64,000 nucleotides of DNA from Paenibacillus jilunlii (GCF_900102965.1 NZ_FNGM01000016.1:62001-126000), one strand, 5' to 3'. Positions 52,015 through 61,952 are shown, counted from the first letter of the stretch. The notes: generated from the sequence alone by a model not told the origin. Translations and numbers: made by a program.

Positions 52015-52605
52015 TTGAAAGAGGAAGAGATTCAGGATTCCAATGAAATTAAAGATCAGGCAATACATGAGAATCAGGCGGCCGATGAGGCTGAAGCAGT
52101 CCGCGAGGATGGTGCAGCAGCTTCAGAAGAGGCCATCGGGGAGGCTTCAGGCAAAGGTGAAGAGGCCAAACGCCTGCAGGAGCTGGCAGATGAATATCAA
52201 GGGCGGGCGCTGCGTGTACAGGCTGATTTTGACAACTTCCGCCGCCGCACCCAGAAGGAAAAAGAGGAACTGGCGCAGTATGCCACCTCCAAGCTTGTAG
52301 GTGAACTGCTTCCGGTGCTCGACAACTTCGAACGTGCCATTGCCACAGCTCCGGCTACTCCGGAATTCGAAGCATTTAACAAAGGCGTGAGTATGATTTT
52401 CCAACAGCTGGAAGGGGTATTGAAGTCTGAAGGACTTGCAGCTATGGAAACAGTAGGACAGCCTTTCAACCCTGAATATCATCAGGCCATCATGCAGGTG
52501 GAGAGCGAGGAGCACGAGGAAGGCATCGTGACGGAAGAGGTCCAGAAGGGCTATCTCCTGAAGGATAAGGTGCTTCGTCCCGCCATGGTCAAAGTAAGCA
52601 TGTAG
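52015..52605 (+). CDS. grpE: Nucleotide exchange factor GrpE
   Basis: A 196-residue cochaperone that releases ADP from DnaK. It has an acidic, poorly conserved N-terminus, a coiled coil (about 48-100, RLQELADEYQGRALRVQADFDNFRRR) and the C-terminal beta domain (NPEYHQAIMQVES). The start is TTG after AAGGAGGTGA. It lies 48 bp after hrcA. Confidence 0.97.
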   Translation: MKEEEIQDSNEIKDQAIHENQAADEAEAVREDGAAASEEAIGEASGKGEEAKRLQELADEYQGRALRVQADFDNFRRRTQKEKEELAQYATSKLVGELLPVLDNFERAIATAPATPEFEAFNKGVSMIFQQLEGVLKSEGLAAMETVGQPFNPEYHQAIMQVESEEHEEGIVTEEVQKGYLLKDKVLRPAMVKVSM

Positions 52606-52706
52606 TCCTGTCTATATATGCCGGATGTTAGAGGAAAGCGAACAAATACTTAATCCAAAATCCAACTGGAGCCATAGCTCCATATCATGTTGAGGGGGCA
52701 CTTACA

Positions 52707-54551
52707 GTGAGTAAAGTTATCGGTATTGACTTAGGAACCACCAACTCTTGCGTTGCCGTAATGGAAGGCGGCGAAGCTGTCGTTATTCCGAATCCGGAAG
52801 GCGCACGCACAACCCCATCGGTTGTCGGCTTCAAGAAGGACGGCGAACGAATTGTAGGCGAAACTGCCAAACGCCAGGCGATTACGAACCCTGACCGCAC
52901 CATCGCTTCAATTAAGCGCCACATGGGCACGAACCACAAAGAAAGCATTGACGGCAAAGACTACTCGGCACAAGAGATCTCTGCCATGATTCTGCAAAAG
53001 CTGAAATCCGATGCTGAAGCTTATCTGGGACAACCGGTGACCCAAGCGGTTATCACGGTTCCTGCGTATTTCAACGACAGCCAGCGTCAAGCTACCAAGG
53101 ATGCGGGCAAAATTGCCGGTCTGGAAGTTCTGCGTATCGTCAACGAGCCAACCGCAGCGGCGCTTGCTTACGGTCTGGAGAAATCCGAAGACCAGACGAT
53201 CCTTGTCTATGACCTTGGCGGCGGTACGTTCGACGTATCCATCCTTGAGCTGGGCGACGGCTTCTTCGAAGTAAAAGCTACAAGCGGCGACAACCGTCTT
53301 GGCGGCGACGACTTTGACCAGGTAGTTATGGATTATCTCGTAGCTGAATTCAAAAAAGAGCAGGGCATTGACCTGAGCAAAGATAAAGCAGCAGTACAAC
53401 GTCTGAAGGATGCTGCCGAAAAAGCGAAAAAAGAACTGTCCGGCGTACTGACCACTACAGTATCCCTTCCGTTCATCACGGTGGTTGACGGCGTGCCTCA
53501 GCACTTGGAAGTGAACCTGACCCGTGCCAAATTCGATGAGCTGACTGCAGGCCTGGTAGAACGCACTCTGGGACCTACCCGCCAAGCGTTGAGCGATGCA
53601 GGCATGACTCCGGCCGATCTGAACAGAATCGTGCTCGTGGGCGGTTCCACACGTATTCCAGCCGTGCAGGATGCAATCAAGAAGCTTACCGGTAAAGAGC
53701 CTCACAAAGGCGTTAACCCGGATGAAGTGGTAGCCCTTGGTGCAGCCGTACAAGCGGGTGTATTGACCGGTGACGTAAAAGACGTGGTATTGCTGGACGT
53801 AACTCCGCTGTCCCTGGGTATTGAAACTGCAGGCGGCGTGTTCACGAAGATGATCGAACGCAACACCACGATCCCTACAAGCAAATCACAGGTCTTCTCC
53901 ACCTTTGCCGACAACCAGCCAAGCGTGGAAATTCACGTGCTGCAGGGTGAACGCCAGATGGCGAACGGCAACAAAACCCTGGGACGTTTCATGCTGAACG
54001 AGATTCCACCGGCACCGCGCGGCGTACCGCAAATCGAAGTAACCTTCGATATTGACGCCAACGGTATCGTAAATGTATCGGCAACCGATAAAGGCACTAA
54101 CAAGAGCCAGAAGATCACCATCACTTCCTCCAGCGGCCTGAGCGACGCGGAAGTAGAACAGATGATGAAGGATGCCGAGCTGCACGCTGAGGAAGACCGC
54201 AAGCGCAAAGAGCTGGTGGAAGCCAAAAACTCTGCGGACCAACTTGTGTATTCTACAGACAAAGTAATCAAAGACCTGGGCGACAAAGCCGACGCTTCCG
54301 AAGTAGACAAAGCGAACGCTGCCAAGGATAAGCTGAAAGCAGCCCTGGAAACCGACAATCTGGAAGAAATCAACGCGGCTACAGAAGCGCTGACCGAGAT
54401 TGTGCAGCAATTGTCCGTGAAGCTGTATGAACAGGCTGCACAGGCAGAGCAAGGCGCAGAAGGCGGACAGGGAGCCTCTGAAGGTGCGAAGAAAGACAAT
54501 GTCGTAGACGCTGACTACGAAGTGGTTGACGACGAGAAGAATCAAGGGTAA
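52707..54551 (+). CDS. dnaK: Chaperone DnaK (Hsp70)
   Basis: A 614-residue ATP-dependent chaperone. The phosphate loop GIDLGTTNSCVAV is near the N-terminus, with DLGGGTFDVS, and the substrate-binding domain begins at DVTPLSLGIETAGG. It has the 'Gram-positive' deletion in the ATPase domain relative to E. coli (length 614 against 638). The C-terminus ends VVDADYEVVDDEKNQG. The start is GTG with GAGGGGG upstream. Confidence 0.98.
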   Translation: MSKVIGIDLGTTNSCVAVMEGGEAVVIPNPEGARTTPSVVGFKKDGERIVGETAKRQAITNPDRTIASIKRHMGTNHKESIDGKDYSAQEISAMILQKLKSDAEAYLGQPVTQAVITVPAYFNDSQRQATKDAGKIAGLEVLRIVNEPTAAALAYGLEKSEDQTILVYDLGGGTFDVSILELGDGFFEVKATSGDNRLGGDDFDQVVMDYLVAEFKKEQGIDLSKDKAAVQRLKDAAEKAKKELSGVLTTTVSLPFITVVDGVPQHLEVNLTRAKFDELTAGLVERTLGPTRQALSDAGMTPADLNRIVLVGGSTRIPAVQDAIKKLTGKEPHKGVNPDEVVALGAAVQAGVLTGDVKDVVLLDVTPLSLGIETAGGVFTKMIERNTTIPTSKSQVFSTFADNQPSVEIHVLQGERQMANGNKTLGRFMLNEIPPAPRGVPQIEVTFDIDANGIVNVSATDKGTNKSQKITITSSSGLSDAEVEQMMKDAELHAEEDRKRKELVEAKNSADQLVYSTDKVIKDLGDKADASEVDKANAAKDKLKAALETDNLEEINAATEALTEIVQQLSVKLYEQAAQAEQGAEGGQGASEGAKKDNVVDADYEVVDDEKNQG

Positions 54552-54578
54552 CCTTAAACGATAAGTTTATTCTGTACA

Positions 54579-54626
54579 AAGGGAAGGTCAAGACCGGGGC
54601 ATCCCGTGTTTTGACTTTCCTTTTAA
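54579..54626 (+). terminator. Hairpin between dnaK and dnaJ
   Basis: GGGAAGGTCAAGA pairs imperfectly with TTTTGACTTTCC and is followed by TTTTAAC. It could reduce dnaJ expression relative to dnaK. Confidence 0.65.
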
Positions 54627-54679
54627 CATGTTACAGGGGAATCTGAGGATTAGAGTATTGATGTACGGAGGTGAAAGCA

Positions 54680-55801
54680 GTGGCAGATAAACGCGATTAT
54701 TATGAGATTCTAGGGCTTAGCAGAGATGCATCAGATGACGAAGTGAAGAAGGCATACCGCAAGCTGGCGCGCCAGTACCACCCGGACGTCAATAAGGCCA
54801 GCGATGCGGAGGAGAAGTTCAAGGAAGTGAAGGAAGCCTACGATGTGCTCAGCGACGGCCAGCAGCGCGCGCGGTATGACCAGTATGGGCATATCGATCC
54901 TAACCAGGGTATGGGCGGCGGCTTTGGCGGCGGAGGAGACTTCGGCGGACTTGGCGATATTTTCGATATGTTCTTCGGCGGCGGCGGACGCCGTGACCCG
55001 AACGCACCGCAGCGCGGCGGTGATTTGCAGTACACCATGACCATTGAGTTCAAGGAAGCGGTATTCGGCAAAGAGACAGATATCACCATCCCGCGCACCG
55101 AAACCTGCGACACCTGCTTTGGCTCCGGTGCCAAGCCTGGAACCAAACCGGAAACCTGTTCCGTATGCCACGGCAGCGGCCAACAGGAATTCGTGCAGAA
55201 TACACCGCTTGGACAGATGCGGAACCGCAGACCTTGCTCCCACTGCTCCGGCACAGGCAAGATCATCAAGGAGAAATGCACAACTTGCGCCGGACAAGGG
55301 AAAGTCAAGAAGCAGCGCAAGATTCATGTGCGTATTCCGGCCGGAGTCGATGACGGTGCACAGCTGCGCATGACCGGCGAAGGCGAAGGCGGCACACGCG
55401 GAGGTCCTCCAGGGGATCTGTACATTGTGATCCGTGTGAAGACACATGATTTCTTCGTGCGCGAGAACGATGATATTATGTGCGAGGTTCCTCTCACCTT
55501 TGCCCAAGCGGCACTTGGCGACGAAATCGAGATTCCAACCCTGACGGAAAAGGTGAAGCTCAAGATTCCGGCAGGCACCCAAACAGGCACCTTCTTCCGG
55601 CTCAAAGGCAAGGGTGTGCCTCACCTGCGCGGCTCTGGAACGGGCGATCAGCATGTGCGGGTGATCGTCGTAACGCCAAGCAAGCTCAGTGACGAGCAGA
55701 AAGACCTGCTCCGCCAGTTTGCCTCCTATGACGGAGAGAATACACATGAGCAGGAGCAATCCTTCTTTGACCGCGTGAAGCGTGCGTTCCGCGGAGACTG
55801 A
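54680..55801 (+). CDS. dnaJ: Chaperone DnaJ (Hsp40)
   Basis: A 373-residue cochaperone that stimulates DnaK. It has a J domain with HPD at 34-36, a Gly/Phe-rich region (GGGFGGGGDFGGLGDIFDMFFGGGG), four zinc motifs CxxCxGxG (CDTCFGSG, CSVCHGSG, CSHCSGTG, CTTCAGQG), and the C-terminal substrate domain. The start is GTG at 54680 with GGAGGTGA upstream. Last gene of the operon. Confidence 0.97.
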   Translation: MADKRDYYEILGLSRDASDDEVKKAYRKLARQYHPDVNKASDAEEKFKEVKEAYDVLSDGQQRARYDQYGHIDPNQGMGGGFGGGGDFGGLGDIFDMFFGGGGRRDPNAPQRGGDLQYTMTIEFKEAVFGKETDITIPRTETCDTCFGSGAKPGTKPETCSVCHGSGQQEFVQNTPLGQMRNRRPCSHCSGTGKIIKEKCTTCAGQGKVKKQRKIHVRIPAGVDDGAQLRMTGEGEGGTRGGPPGDLYIVIRVKTHDFFVRENDDIMCEVPLTFAQAALGDEIEIPTLTEKVKLKIPAGTQTGTFFRLKGKGVPHLRGSGTGDQHVRVIVVTPSKLSDEQKDLLRQFASYDGENTHEQEQSFFDRVKRAFRGD

Positions 55802-55843
55802 TGCTCTAGAATTAGCTTACCCGGCAATAAATATAGATTTACA

Positions 55844-55888
55844 GCCAAAAGGCTGTGCATCCTGTTTCAGGACGCACAGCCTTTTGGC
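55844..55888 (+). terminator. Terminator after dnaJ
   Basis: A perfect 15-bp stem GCCAAAAGGCTGTGC / GCACAGCCTTTTGGC with a 15-base loop. Confidence 0.8.
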
Positions 55889-55965
55889 ATATGACAATGA
55901 TTAACCATAGGTCTTGTAAGCCTTCATGCGGTACAAGACTCTGGATATATTGTATGCTTTAACAA

Positions 55966-56047
55966 AAAAGCGTGTACGGCTTAGCCATACACGCTCTTTT
56001 GTGGTTTATAGCGCCAAGGGTTCTCCGGTTCAGCCGGAGAACCCTTG
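55966..56047. terminator. Two further hairpins, including the S8 protease terminator
   Basis: AGCGTGTA/TACACGCT (about 55968-55995, flanked by A and T runs) is followed by a perfect 14-bp stem CAAGGGTTCTCCGG / CCGGAGAACCCTTG at 56015-56028/56034-56047. The latter lies just beyond the stop of the minus-strand protease gene. Confidence 0.65.
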
Positions 56048-56063
56048 TGCTTATTCCAAACTA

Positions 56064-59000
56064 CTAGATCAAGCCGATTTTGCTCAGCAATGTGAAGAGA
56101 GCGGCAGCTGCCGTCTCGCGTGTTGCAGGAGCAGTAGGATTGAAGGAGTTCCCTACATCACTGCCGATGACGCCAGCTTGGGACAGGGTTTGCAGGCTGT
56201 CCTTCGCATAAGGTGCTACTTTGGCACTGTCGGTGTACGTTGTAAATGAAGGGTTAGCGGCCTTCAGTTCTGTTCCTGTCAGCTTCAGGGCTCTGTCCAG
56301 AATGACAGCAAGCTCTTGACGGGTTACTTTTTGAGTTGGAGCAAATTTACCTTTGCCAACGCCGAGGATCAGGCCTGCTTTGGAAGCAGCGGCAACGTCT
56401 TTGGCGTACCAGTCAGATGATTTCACATCGGAGAAGGTAGCATTGGCATCAGTGCGCAGACCGAGTGCACGGGTCAGCAGTGCTGTGAACTCAGCGCGTG
56501 TCAGATTGCTCAGCGGTGAGAACGTTGTTGCCGAAGTACCTTGGATAATCAGCTTGTCGGCCAGAGTCTTAATAGCATCGGCCGATTTGGAAGAAGCGAT
56601 ATCCGTAAAGGCAGCAGCCGGCTTGCTCACTGCAGCGTATACCGAGAAGCCTGGACGGCTTACGGTGACGATTGTGGTTCCATCCGTCTGAGGTGTGAAC
56701 ACGGAACCAACCGGGGTAACCAATCCATTTTCCTCGAATAGTACACCGGCAGTATTGGTTTGAATTGCACCAGGTACTGTAAAGGATCTCTTGATGAAAA
56801 CATTATTTGGAACGTTCAAGTAAGTGCTGCTTGTAGCTGTGGACCATGAAGCTTCAAAGGATACTGGGGTTCCAATTACTTTTGAACCGGCAGTATTTGC
56901 CGTCAGCTTGCTTGCGGCGTCTGGCTCCTGCTTAATAATGAGCTTCAAGCTTTGGCCGGCAGGAGAAGCTGCCAGCAGGGATACCGGCAAGGATACCGCA
57001 GAACCGCCAATGTTGACAATGACCGAGCTGCCAGCTTGAATACCGGCCAGCAATTTCACTTGATCTGCAGTCAGGCTCAGTTCAGCAGCTTTGTCAGTGA
57101 TGGTGCCCACGGATATCACAACCGCTGTCTTGGAGGCAGCCGCTTTTGCCAAAGCTGTCTTCAGATCGCTGTCGCTAACAGTTACTGTCGTCACGCCATT
57201 CTTCGAGGAAGTTACAGGCGTTACATTAACCTGTTGTGCCCCTGCTTCTACAAGGGATTTCACTGTGCTTGGGACCACAGGTGTGCCCGGCGTTACAACT
57301 GTACCGCCACCGCCACCGCCTCCACCGCCGCTGCCGCCACTGGAGACGGTTATATAGCGGAATGAGGTGTAGGTGCTGTAGTAAGTGTCGTTGTTCAAAT
57401 CAATCTTAATCGGTGTCTTCGTGTTGTCTTCTGCGGTGATTCCCAGAATTTCAAGCTTGTAGACCCCGTCTGTAATGTTTGCTACGGCAGGGTTGCCGTT
57501 GGCATCAACGATAGGATCGCCATTCTGGTCATATGGATGGTAGGTGGCGCCTATAACCGTGCTGTAGCTGCCAGGTGCAAAAAATTTATCCGGTGAACCC
57601 GTAGTGGATACCTGGAAGGAGCCTTTTTTGGCATCATCCATACCAACCAGATTCACTTCATAGTAGTTGATATCTTTAGCCTTCAGCTTGTAATTCAGAA
57701 CTGCACTTGAATTGGAGTAGACGATCGGCTGGCTGATTACGGCCTCCTGTATGCCTGTGCCCCAATCAGGTTGTTCAACCTTATCATTTACATGGATGGT
57801 AAATGGCAGATGCAGCGTCGGTTGTCCTTCGGCTGTAAGAATAACATTACCTTGATAAGCCTGTTTTGGATTAGCGTCAGGTGCAACAGAGACATTCAAA
57901 TTAAATCCGGTTGTACCGTGTGCGGAAGCTGTCACAGTTGTCTTATCCAATGCAGCAGTAACCTTCTCATCCCCATAGTTCCATTTAATGGAGGCGGTGT
58001 ACGCGACATCGCTGCTGCTGAGGTTCTTTAACTGCAGTGTTTTGCTGCTCTTCGAGCCTGGAGTCAACACCCCAAAACCTGTTGATGGGTTGTAGTTGGT
58101 GACACTCTGGGCAACATAATTCTTATCCAGAATAGTGATTGGCTCCACAGCTTCGAGCAAAGCCGGCGTCAAAATCGCATTTTCAACATTGGCCCGTCCA
58201 GGACCTTGAATATATAGGTCTTCCGGAGCTTTATCGTACAAGATAGGATCTGCAGTGTTGGCCAGAACGGCACGAATGTCAAACGGTGTATATTCCGGAT
58301 GTGCCTGCTTAATCAGCAGCGACAAACCTGCGACATGCGGAGTAGCCATACTTGTACCGCTGATTCGGCTGTAAGCTTTGGAATAATCCCCGCCGTATGC
58401 TGGCCATGTAGACAGCACTCCGTCACCAGGAGCAACAATGTCAGGTTTGATGCTCAGATTGCCATCGACATTTGGACCCCAGGAGGAGAAGCTGCTCATT
58501 GTATCGCCTGTTGTCATTTCATGGTTATATTCTGAACCAAAAGTGAAATACGTAGGGTTGTCTCCATTTGCCTTAATCGCTCTGGCTAACTTGCGGCCTT
58601 TCGAGCCTTCAATGTCGAACGTAGGAATATTGTCGTATCCATTGCCTAAATTCACACCGATGAAGCCGGAACGCTCGGTGTAGCTTTCGTCCAGGATAGC
58701 TTCACTCTTACCGTCCACCTTCTTGGCATTGCCGTTGAAAATTACAATTGCCTTGGCATGATGCGCCTTTGCATTCGCAATTTTGTCTACAAAGCCCAGA
58801 TCACCGCGGGATACCAAAACGATGGAACCGCTGATATCTTCTGCAGGATAATCTTCCTCTGCCCCGAGGTCAGCATACACCACACGGACAGGCTTTGTAC
58901 CAATGATATTGGTGAAATCATCGTTTGCCAGCTCATATGCCATCATGTGGAACGGAAAATAGGTATCATAAGTAACGGAGGTTACCGAGTTTGCGATTTC

Positions 59001-60173
59001 CGCCTTGAATTCGCCGGAGTAAGCATCGATAGGACTGGTTACTGAACCTACAGAAATTGCCAGCTGGGAAACCGCCGGGGAACCCATTGAAAAATATCCG
59101 GCTTCTCCATTGTTGCCGTTGGCGATAACTGCAGTTACGCCAGACAATACGGCGTTATTAATAGCAATCGAATCCGGGGAGTTCACATCTTTTTCGGAAT
59201 CAGAACCCAGAGACAGGTTGATCACATCCATGCCATCCTTTACCGCATGCTCGATGCCGTCAATGACTTGGGCGGATGATCCGGAAGAAGTGCTCGGTTT
59301 CTCAAGATTGCGTCCCAGTACCTTGTACACATAAAGCTCGGCTCCTGGAGCTACACCCTTTTGGGCAACATCGCCTTTGGCCGCATACTGTCCGATAATC
59401 GTACCGGATACATGCGTACCGTGATAGGTGCCGGCATAACCTACGCCGTATTCATCCTGCTCAGGGGTCAGAGGCTCTTCTTCATAAGGATCATTGTCCT
59501 GATAGAAGGAGTCATAGCCGCCTTTGTACGCTGCTGCGATGTCCGGATGCTTATAGTCTACACCGGTATCGATAACACCGACTTTCAGTCCGGCACCGTT
59601 AAATCCCTTAGCTTCGGCCCAATCCGCATGGATTTGCTTAAGTGGAGCGTTGTCGTTTCTGTAAGTGGTCTCGGTTACTGTCTGATCAGGGAGGGCGTAC
59701 CAGGTGCTGTTAGGATAAATGGAAGTAACGCCGGAAATCTTAGCCAGCTCCGGAATCTTGTCCGCCGGAACAGTGACTTCGAAACCGTTCAGTATAGTGT
59801 CATACTTATAGTTGACGGTCAGGTCAATGCCTTTGGCTTCTGCCTGGTCGAGCACATCAGCCTGTTGGCTCTTCACCGCAGCTTCGGTAGCTGTTTTGGC
59901 TAGAGCCGAGATTCCCTGCTTGGCGGCATATTTGCCCACAGCTGCAGGCTGGCCGCTTAATTGGACAATGACACGAACATTACTTGAGGATTTGGTGTTG
60001 ATCTGTGGAGAAATAAAAGTCTGGTTTGATGGATTCAAAGATGCAAGATGATTGCTTGATGATGGTGTCTGCAAGCTGCTGGCAGCGAATGCCGCTCCAG
60101 GAATCATACCGGCTGTCACCCCTAGTGACAATGCCAATACGGACAGCTTACGAGGTAGTTTTGTCCACTCCAA
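56064..60173 (-). CDS. S-layer-anchored subtilisin-like protease with SLH domains
   Basis: A 1369-residue secreted serine protease. The start is TTG at 60173 with GGAGGGG seven bases upstream, giving the signal peptide MEWTKLPRKLSVLALSLGVT..AFA; a longer GTG frame to 60212 is less likely. Order: signal peptide, I9 propeptide (RVIVQLSGQPAAVGKYA..), S8 domain with Asp202 (GVIDTGVDY), His251 (HGTHVSG) and Ser608 (GTSMATPHVAG). A PA-type insertion lies between His and Ser. Beta-rich Fn3-like domains follow, then a poly-Gly linker at about 944-956 and another domain. Three C-terminal SLH repeats (FTDIASSK.., TFSDVKSSDWYAKDV.., FTTYTDSAKVAPYAKDS..) would fix it to cell-wall polymer. Substrate unknown. 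Confidence 0.92.
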   Translation of the reverse strand: MEWTKLPRKLSVLALSLGVTAGMIPGAAFAASSLQTPSSSNHLASLNPSNQTFISPQINTKSSSNVRVIVQLSGQPAAVGKYAAKQGISALAKTATEAAVKSQQADVLDQAEAKGIDLTVNYKYDTILNGFEVTVPADKIPELAKISGVTSIYPNSTWYALPDQTVTETTYRNDNAPLKQIHADWAEAKGFNGAGLKVGVIDTGVDYKHPDIAAAYKGGYDSFYQDNDPYEEEPLTPEQDEYGVGYAGTYHGTHVSGTIIGQYAAKGDVAQKGVAPGAELYVYKVLGRNLEKPSTSSGSSAQVIDGIEHAVKDGMDVINLSLGSDSEKDVNSPDSIAINNAVLSGVTAVIANGNNGEAGYFSMGSPAVSQLAISVGSVTSPIDAYSGEFKAEIANSVTSVTYDTYFPFHMMAYELANDDFTNIIGTKPVRVVYADLGAEEDYPAEDISGSIVLVSRGDLGFVDKIANAKAHHAKAIVIFNGNAKKVDGKSEAILDESYTERSGFIGVNLGNGYDNIPTFDIEGSKGRKLARAIKANGDNPTYFTFGSEYNHEMTTGDTMSSFSSWGPNVDGNLSIKPDIVAPGDGVLSTWPAYGGDYSKAYSRISGTSMATPHVAGLSLLIKQAHPEYTPFDIRAVLANTADPILYDKAPEDLYIQGPGRANVENAILTPALLEAVEPITILDKNYVAQSVTNYNPSTGFGVLTPGSKSSKTLQLKNLSSSDVAYTASIKWNYGDEKVTAALDKTTVTASAHGTTGFNLNVSVAPDANPKQAYQGNVILTAEGQPTLHLPFTIHVNDKVEQPDWGTGIQEAVISQPIVYSNSSAVLNYKLKAKDINYYEVNLVGMDDAKKGSFQVSTTGSPDKFFAPGSYSTVIGATYHPYDQNGDPIVDANGNPAVANITDGVYKLEILGITAEDNTKTPIKIDLNNDTYYSTYTSFRYITVSSGGSGGGGGGGGGTVVTPGTPVVPSTVKSLVEAGAQQVNVTPVTSSKNGVTTVTVSDSDLKTALAKAAASKTAVVISVGTITDKAAELSLTADQVKLLAGIQAGSSVIVNIGGSAVSLPVSLLAASPAGQSLKLIIKQEPDAASKLTANTAGSKVIGTPVSFEASWSTATSSTYLNVPNNVFIKRSFTVPGAIQTNTAGVLFEENGLVTPVGSVFTPQTDGTTIVTVSRPGFSVYAAVSKPAAAFTDIASSKSADAIKTLADKLIIQGTSATTFSPLSNLTRAEFTALLTRALGLRTDANATFSDVKSSDWYAKDVAAASKAGLILGVGKGKFAPTQKVTRQELAVILDRALKLTGTELKAANPSFTTYTDSAKVAPYAKDSLQTLSQAGVIGSDVGNSFNPTAPATRETAAAALFTLLSKIGLI

Positions 60174-60757
60174 ATGTAATCCCCTCCATGTTATGTTGTT
60201 GGTTCTGGCCACATCTCTCCTGCATCAGACAGCAGTTCGGATTCTCCTTTTCTATTGATCCATTTTTATTTCCGTCTAATATAGTAGGAAAAATATTAAG
60301 AAGATTTTACCACCGGTAAAATGTAAAATCTACATTAAATTTATAAAGCTTTACGAGAGTGCTCTTTTTTTATGAAGTAAAATATGACATATAACTACGG
60401 TATAGGACATTTGAGGGGCAGGAAAAGCAAAAAACAACAAGAAAATTGCGACTTAAGTCATATAAGGTGACATAAAATAGTAATGTGAAATATTTGGGAA
60501 ACTATATCAGATGGTATGGTTTGACAGATTGAAATGTTGGGGTATAGATGTGCCTTCTAAGTTAAAAATTACATTTATTTTACAGTTTAGTGACGGAATG
60601 TTATATACTACTTTTGTACCATATTAAGGCGGGAATGTAGCGGGGGACTACTGTTTCAAATCGGCGCTTCAAGACCATGCGCATAATTTTCTTTCCTTGA
60701 ATGCAAAATAGAAAGACACATTTGTGTATGCATTCCAGAATGAAAGCAGGGGTAGAA
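60174..60757. other. AT-rich divergent region upstream of the S8 protease
   Basis: 584 bp without a gene. It holds the protease ribosome site GGAGGGG and a perfect palindrome ATTTTACC-ACC-GGTAAAAT at 60304-60322 (candidate operator about 130 bp before the protease start). A long AT-rich tract follows. No promoter can be assigned with confidence for the gene at 60758. Confidence 0.45.
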
Positions 60758-61129
60758 ATGTCCGAAAAAAGTATACTGGCTTATTTCAAAAGTCCCGAAG
60801 AAGCGGAGGCAGTATCCCGTAAGCTCCAGTCACTCCGGGTCATTGATATGTCGATTAACCGTTTCAGCAAATATCCGGGCGATGCTCAATATTCCGGCAA
60901 TAATCCGCTGACAGGGGATATTCCCAGTCTGGCAACCATGACGCTTAATTCAACACCCGATAGCCGTTCGGCCGGTATTCTGGCGGCTGCGGATACGAGT
61001 GCCAGCGGTATGAGCCATGGCGGGGAGGGCGGACCCACGGGACGGGACATTTTGCTGACGGTTGTATTAGATTCGGAGGTTTTTGAACAGGCCTTATCGC
61101 TGATTGAAGAGGCTGGCGGTATGATCTGA
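60758..61129 (+). CDS. Small hypothetical protein
   Basis: A 123-residue soluble protein starting MSEKSILAYFKSPEEAEAVSRKLQSLRVIDMSINRF, with a Gly/Ser-rich middle and a C-terminal half DILLTVVLDSEVFEQALSLIEEAGGMI. The alternating pattern (beta-alpha-beta at each end) suggests a ferredoxin-like fold split by a flexible loop, reminiscent of general-stress 17M-like proteins. The ATG at 60758 has AGGGG upstream. Function unknown. Confidence 0.65.
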   Translation: MSEKSILAYFKSPEEAEAVSRKLQSLRVIDMSINRFSKYPGDAQYSGNNPLTGDIPSLATMTLNSTPDSRSAGILAAADTSASGMSHGGEGGPTGRDILLTVVLDSEVFEQALSLIEEAGGMI

Positions 61130-61180
61130 TGCTTGGAGTAAACTTCGTATAATTAATAAAGAGTGGAGGCTGGGACACAA

Positions 61181-61360
61181 ATGGACAGAGAAAACTCAAA
61201 AATCTTCTCCAAGACAGACAAGATGAAAATGCTCTATGAAGCAAAAGCGGAGGATGTAGTCTATTCTGCAGCAGATGCGGACGAGGATGATCTCGAGGCA
61301 CAGGACCGCTCACTGGAAGCCGACAAACGCCAGCTTCATGAAATTATGAAGAAGGAATAG
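61181..61360 (+). CDS. YfhD-like small acidic protein
   Basis: A 59-residue charged protein. The C-terminal half (AEDVVYSAADADEDDLEAQDRSLEADKRQ) resembles the YfhD family of small sporulation-associated proteins of Bacilli (VEFS..AD.ED.EA..R...AD.R pattern). GTGGAGG lies 11 bases before the ATG. It lies 50 bp after the preceding small gene. A terminator follows. Confidence 0.6.
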   Translation: MDRENSKIFSKTDKMKMLYEAKAEDVVYSAADADEDDLEAQDRSLEADKRQLHEIMKKE

Positions 61361-61422
61361 CCTGGACAGACTAATCGTTCCAAAAATTTTTTTCGGGTCA
61401 TGTAAAAGAATATTATGAAAGC

Positions 61423-61450
61423 TGCCCCACGACTGTGGGGTATTTTTGTG
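61423..61450 (+). terminator. Terminator after the YfhD-like gene
   Basis: The stem GCCCCAC / GTGGGGT with a 4-base GACT loop is followed by ATTTTTG. Confidence 0.75.
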
Positions 61451-61497
61451 CTTGAAGCGTCTATAATTGAGCAGAGAGGTTAAGTGGAGGGATGAAT

Positions 61498-61872
61498 ATG
61501 GATAATATTTTGTTATGGGTTGGACTGGCGCTGGTTGTGGCCCTGCTCACTTTTTTGAACCAGAAACAGGTCTACTCCTCAGGAGTCAAACGGGCGTATC
61601 GTGAGCTGCATGAGCTTACAGGCAAGGTCCGCAGCGGGCAGTCGGAGGACGCCGATGTGAACCGGTGGGAGAAGGCGCTTGCGGAAATGAACAAGCATCC
61701 GAATGAATTCAATAAGCTGGAAGCGGAAATTGGCATCAGGCGGACTTTTGTCATCTATCTTGAGCAGCATTATCCGCAGGACCCGCGGCTTCCTGAACTC
61801 AGGGAAACGGCGTCGTACCAGAAAGACTCTGTCTGGGGCATCAAAATCGGAGACTATGGCCCAAAAAAGTAA
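61498..61872 (+). CDS. Small membrane-anchored hypothetical protein
   Basis: A 124-residue protein with one N-terminal TM segment (ILLWVGLALVVALLTFL) and a charged cytoplasmic helical domain (RAYRELHELTGKVRSGQSED...NKLEAEIGIRRTFVIYLEQHYP). The start at 61498 is seven bases after GGAGG. Family not recognised. Confidence 0.65.
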   Translation: MDNILLWVGLALVVALLTFLNQKQVYSSGVKRAYRELHELTGKVRSGQSEDADVNRWEKALAEMNKHPNEFNKLEAEIGIRRTFVIYLEQHYPQDPRLPELRETASYQKDSVWGIKIGDYGPKK

Positions 61873-61926
61873 AGGAAGCCAAAGAGGACCGGCTGCCCCG
61901 AAAGTTCCCCCAAAGTGCATATTGCA

Positions 61927-61952
61927 GGGCCGCTGAAAAGCGGCCTTTTTAT
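61927..61952 (+). terminator. Terminator after the small membrane protein gene
   Basis: GGCCGCT-GAAA-AGCGGCC is followed by TTTTTATG. Confidence 0.85.
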
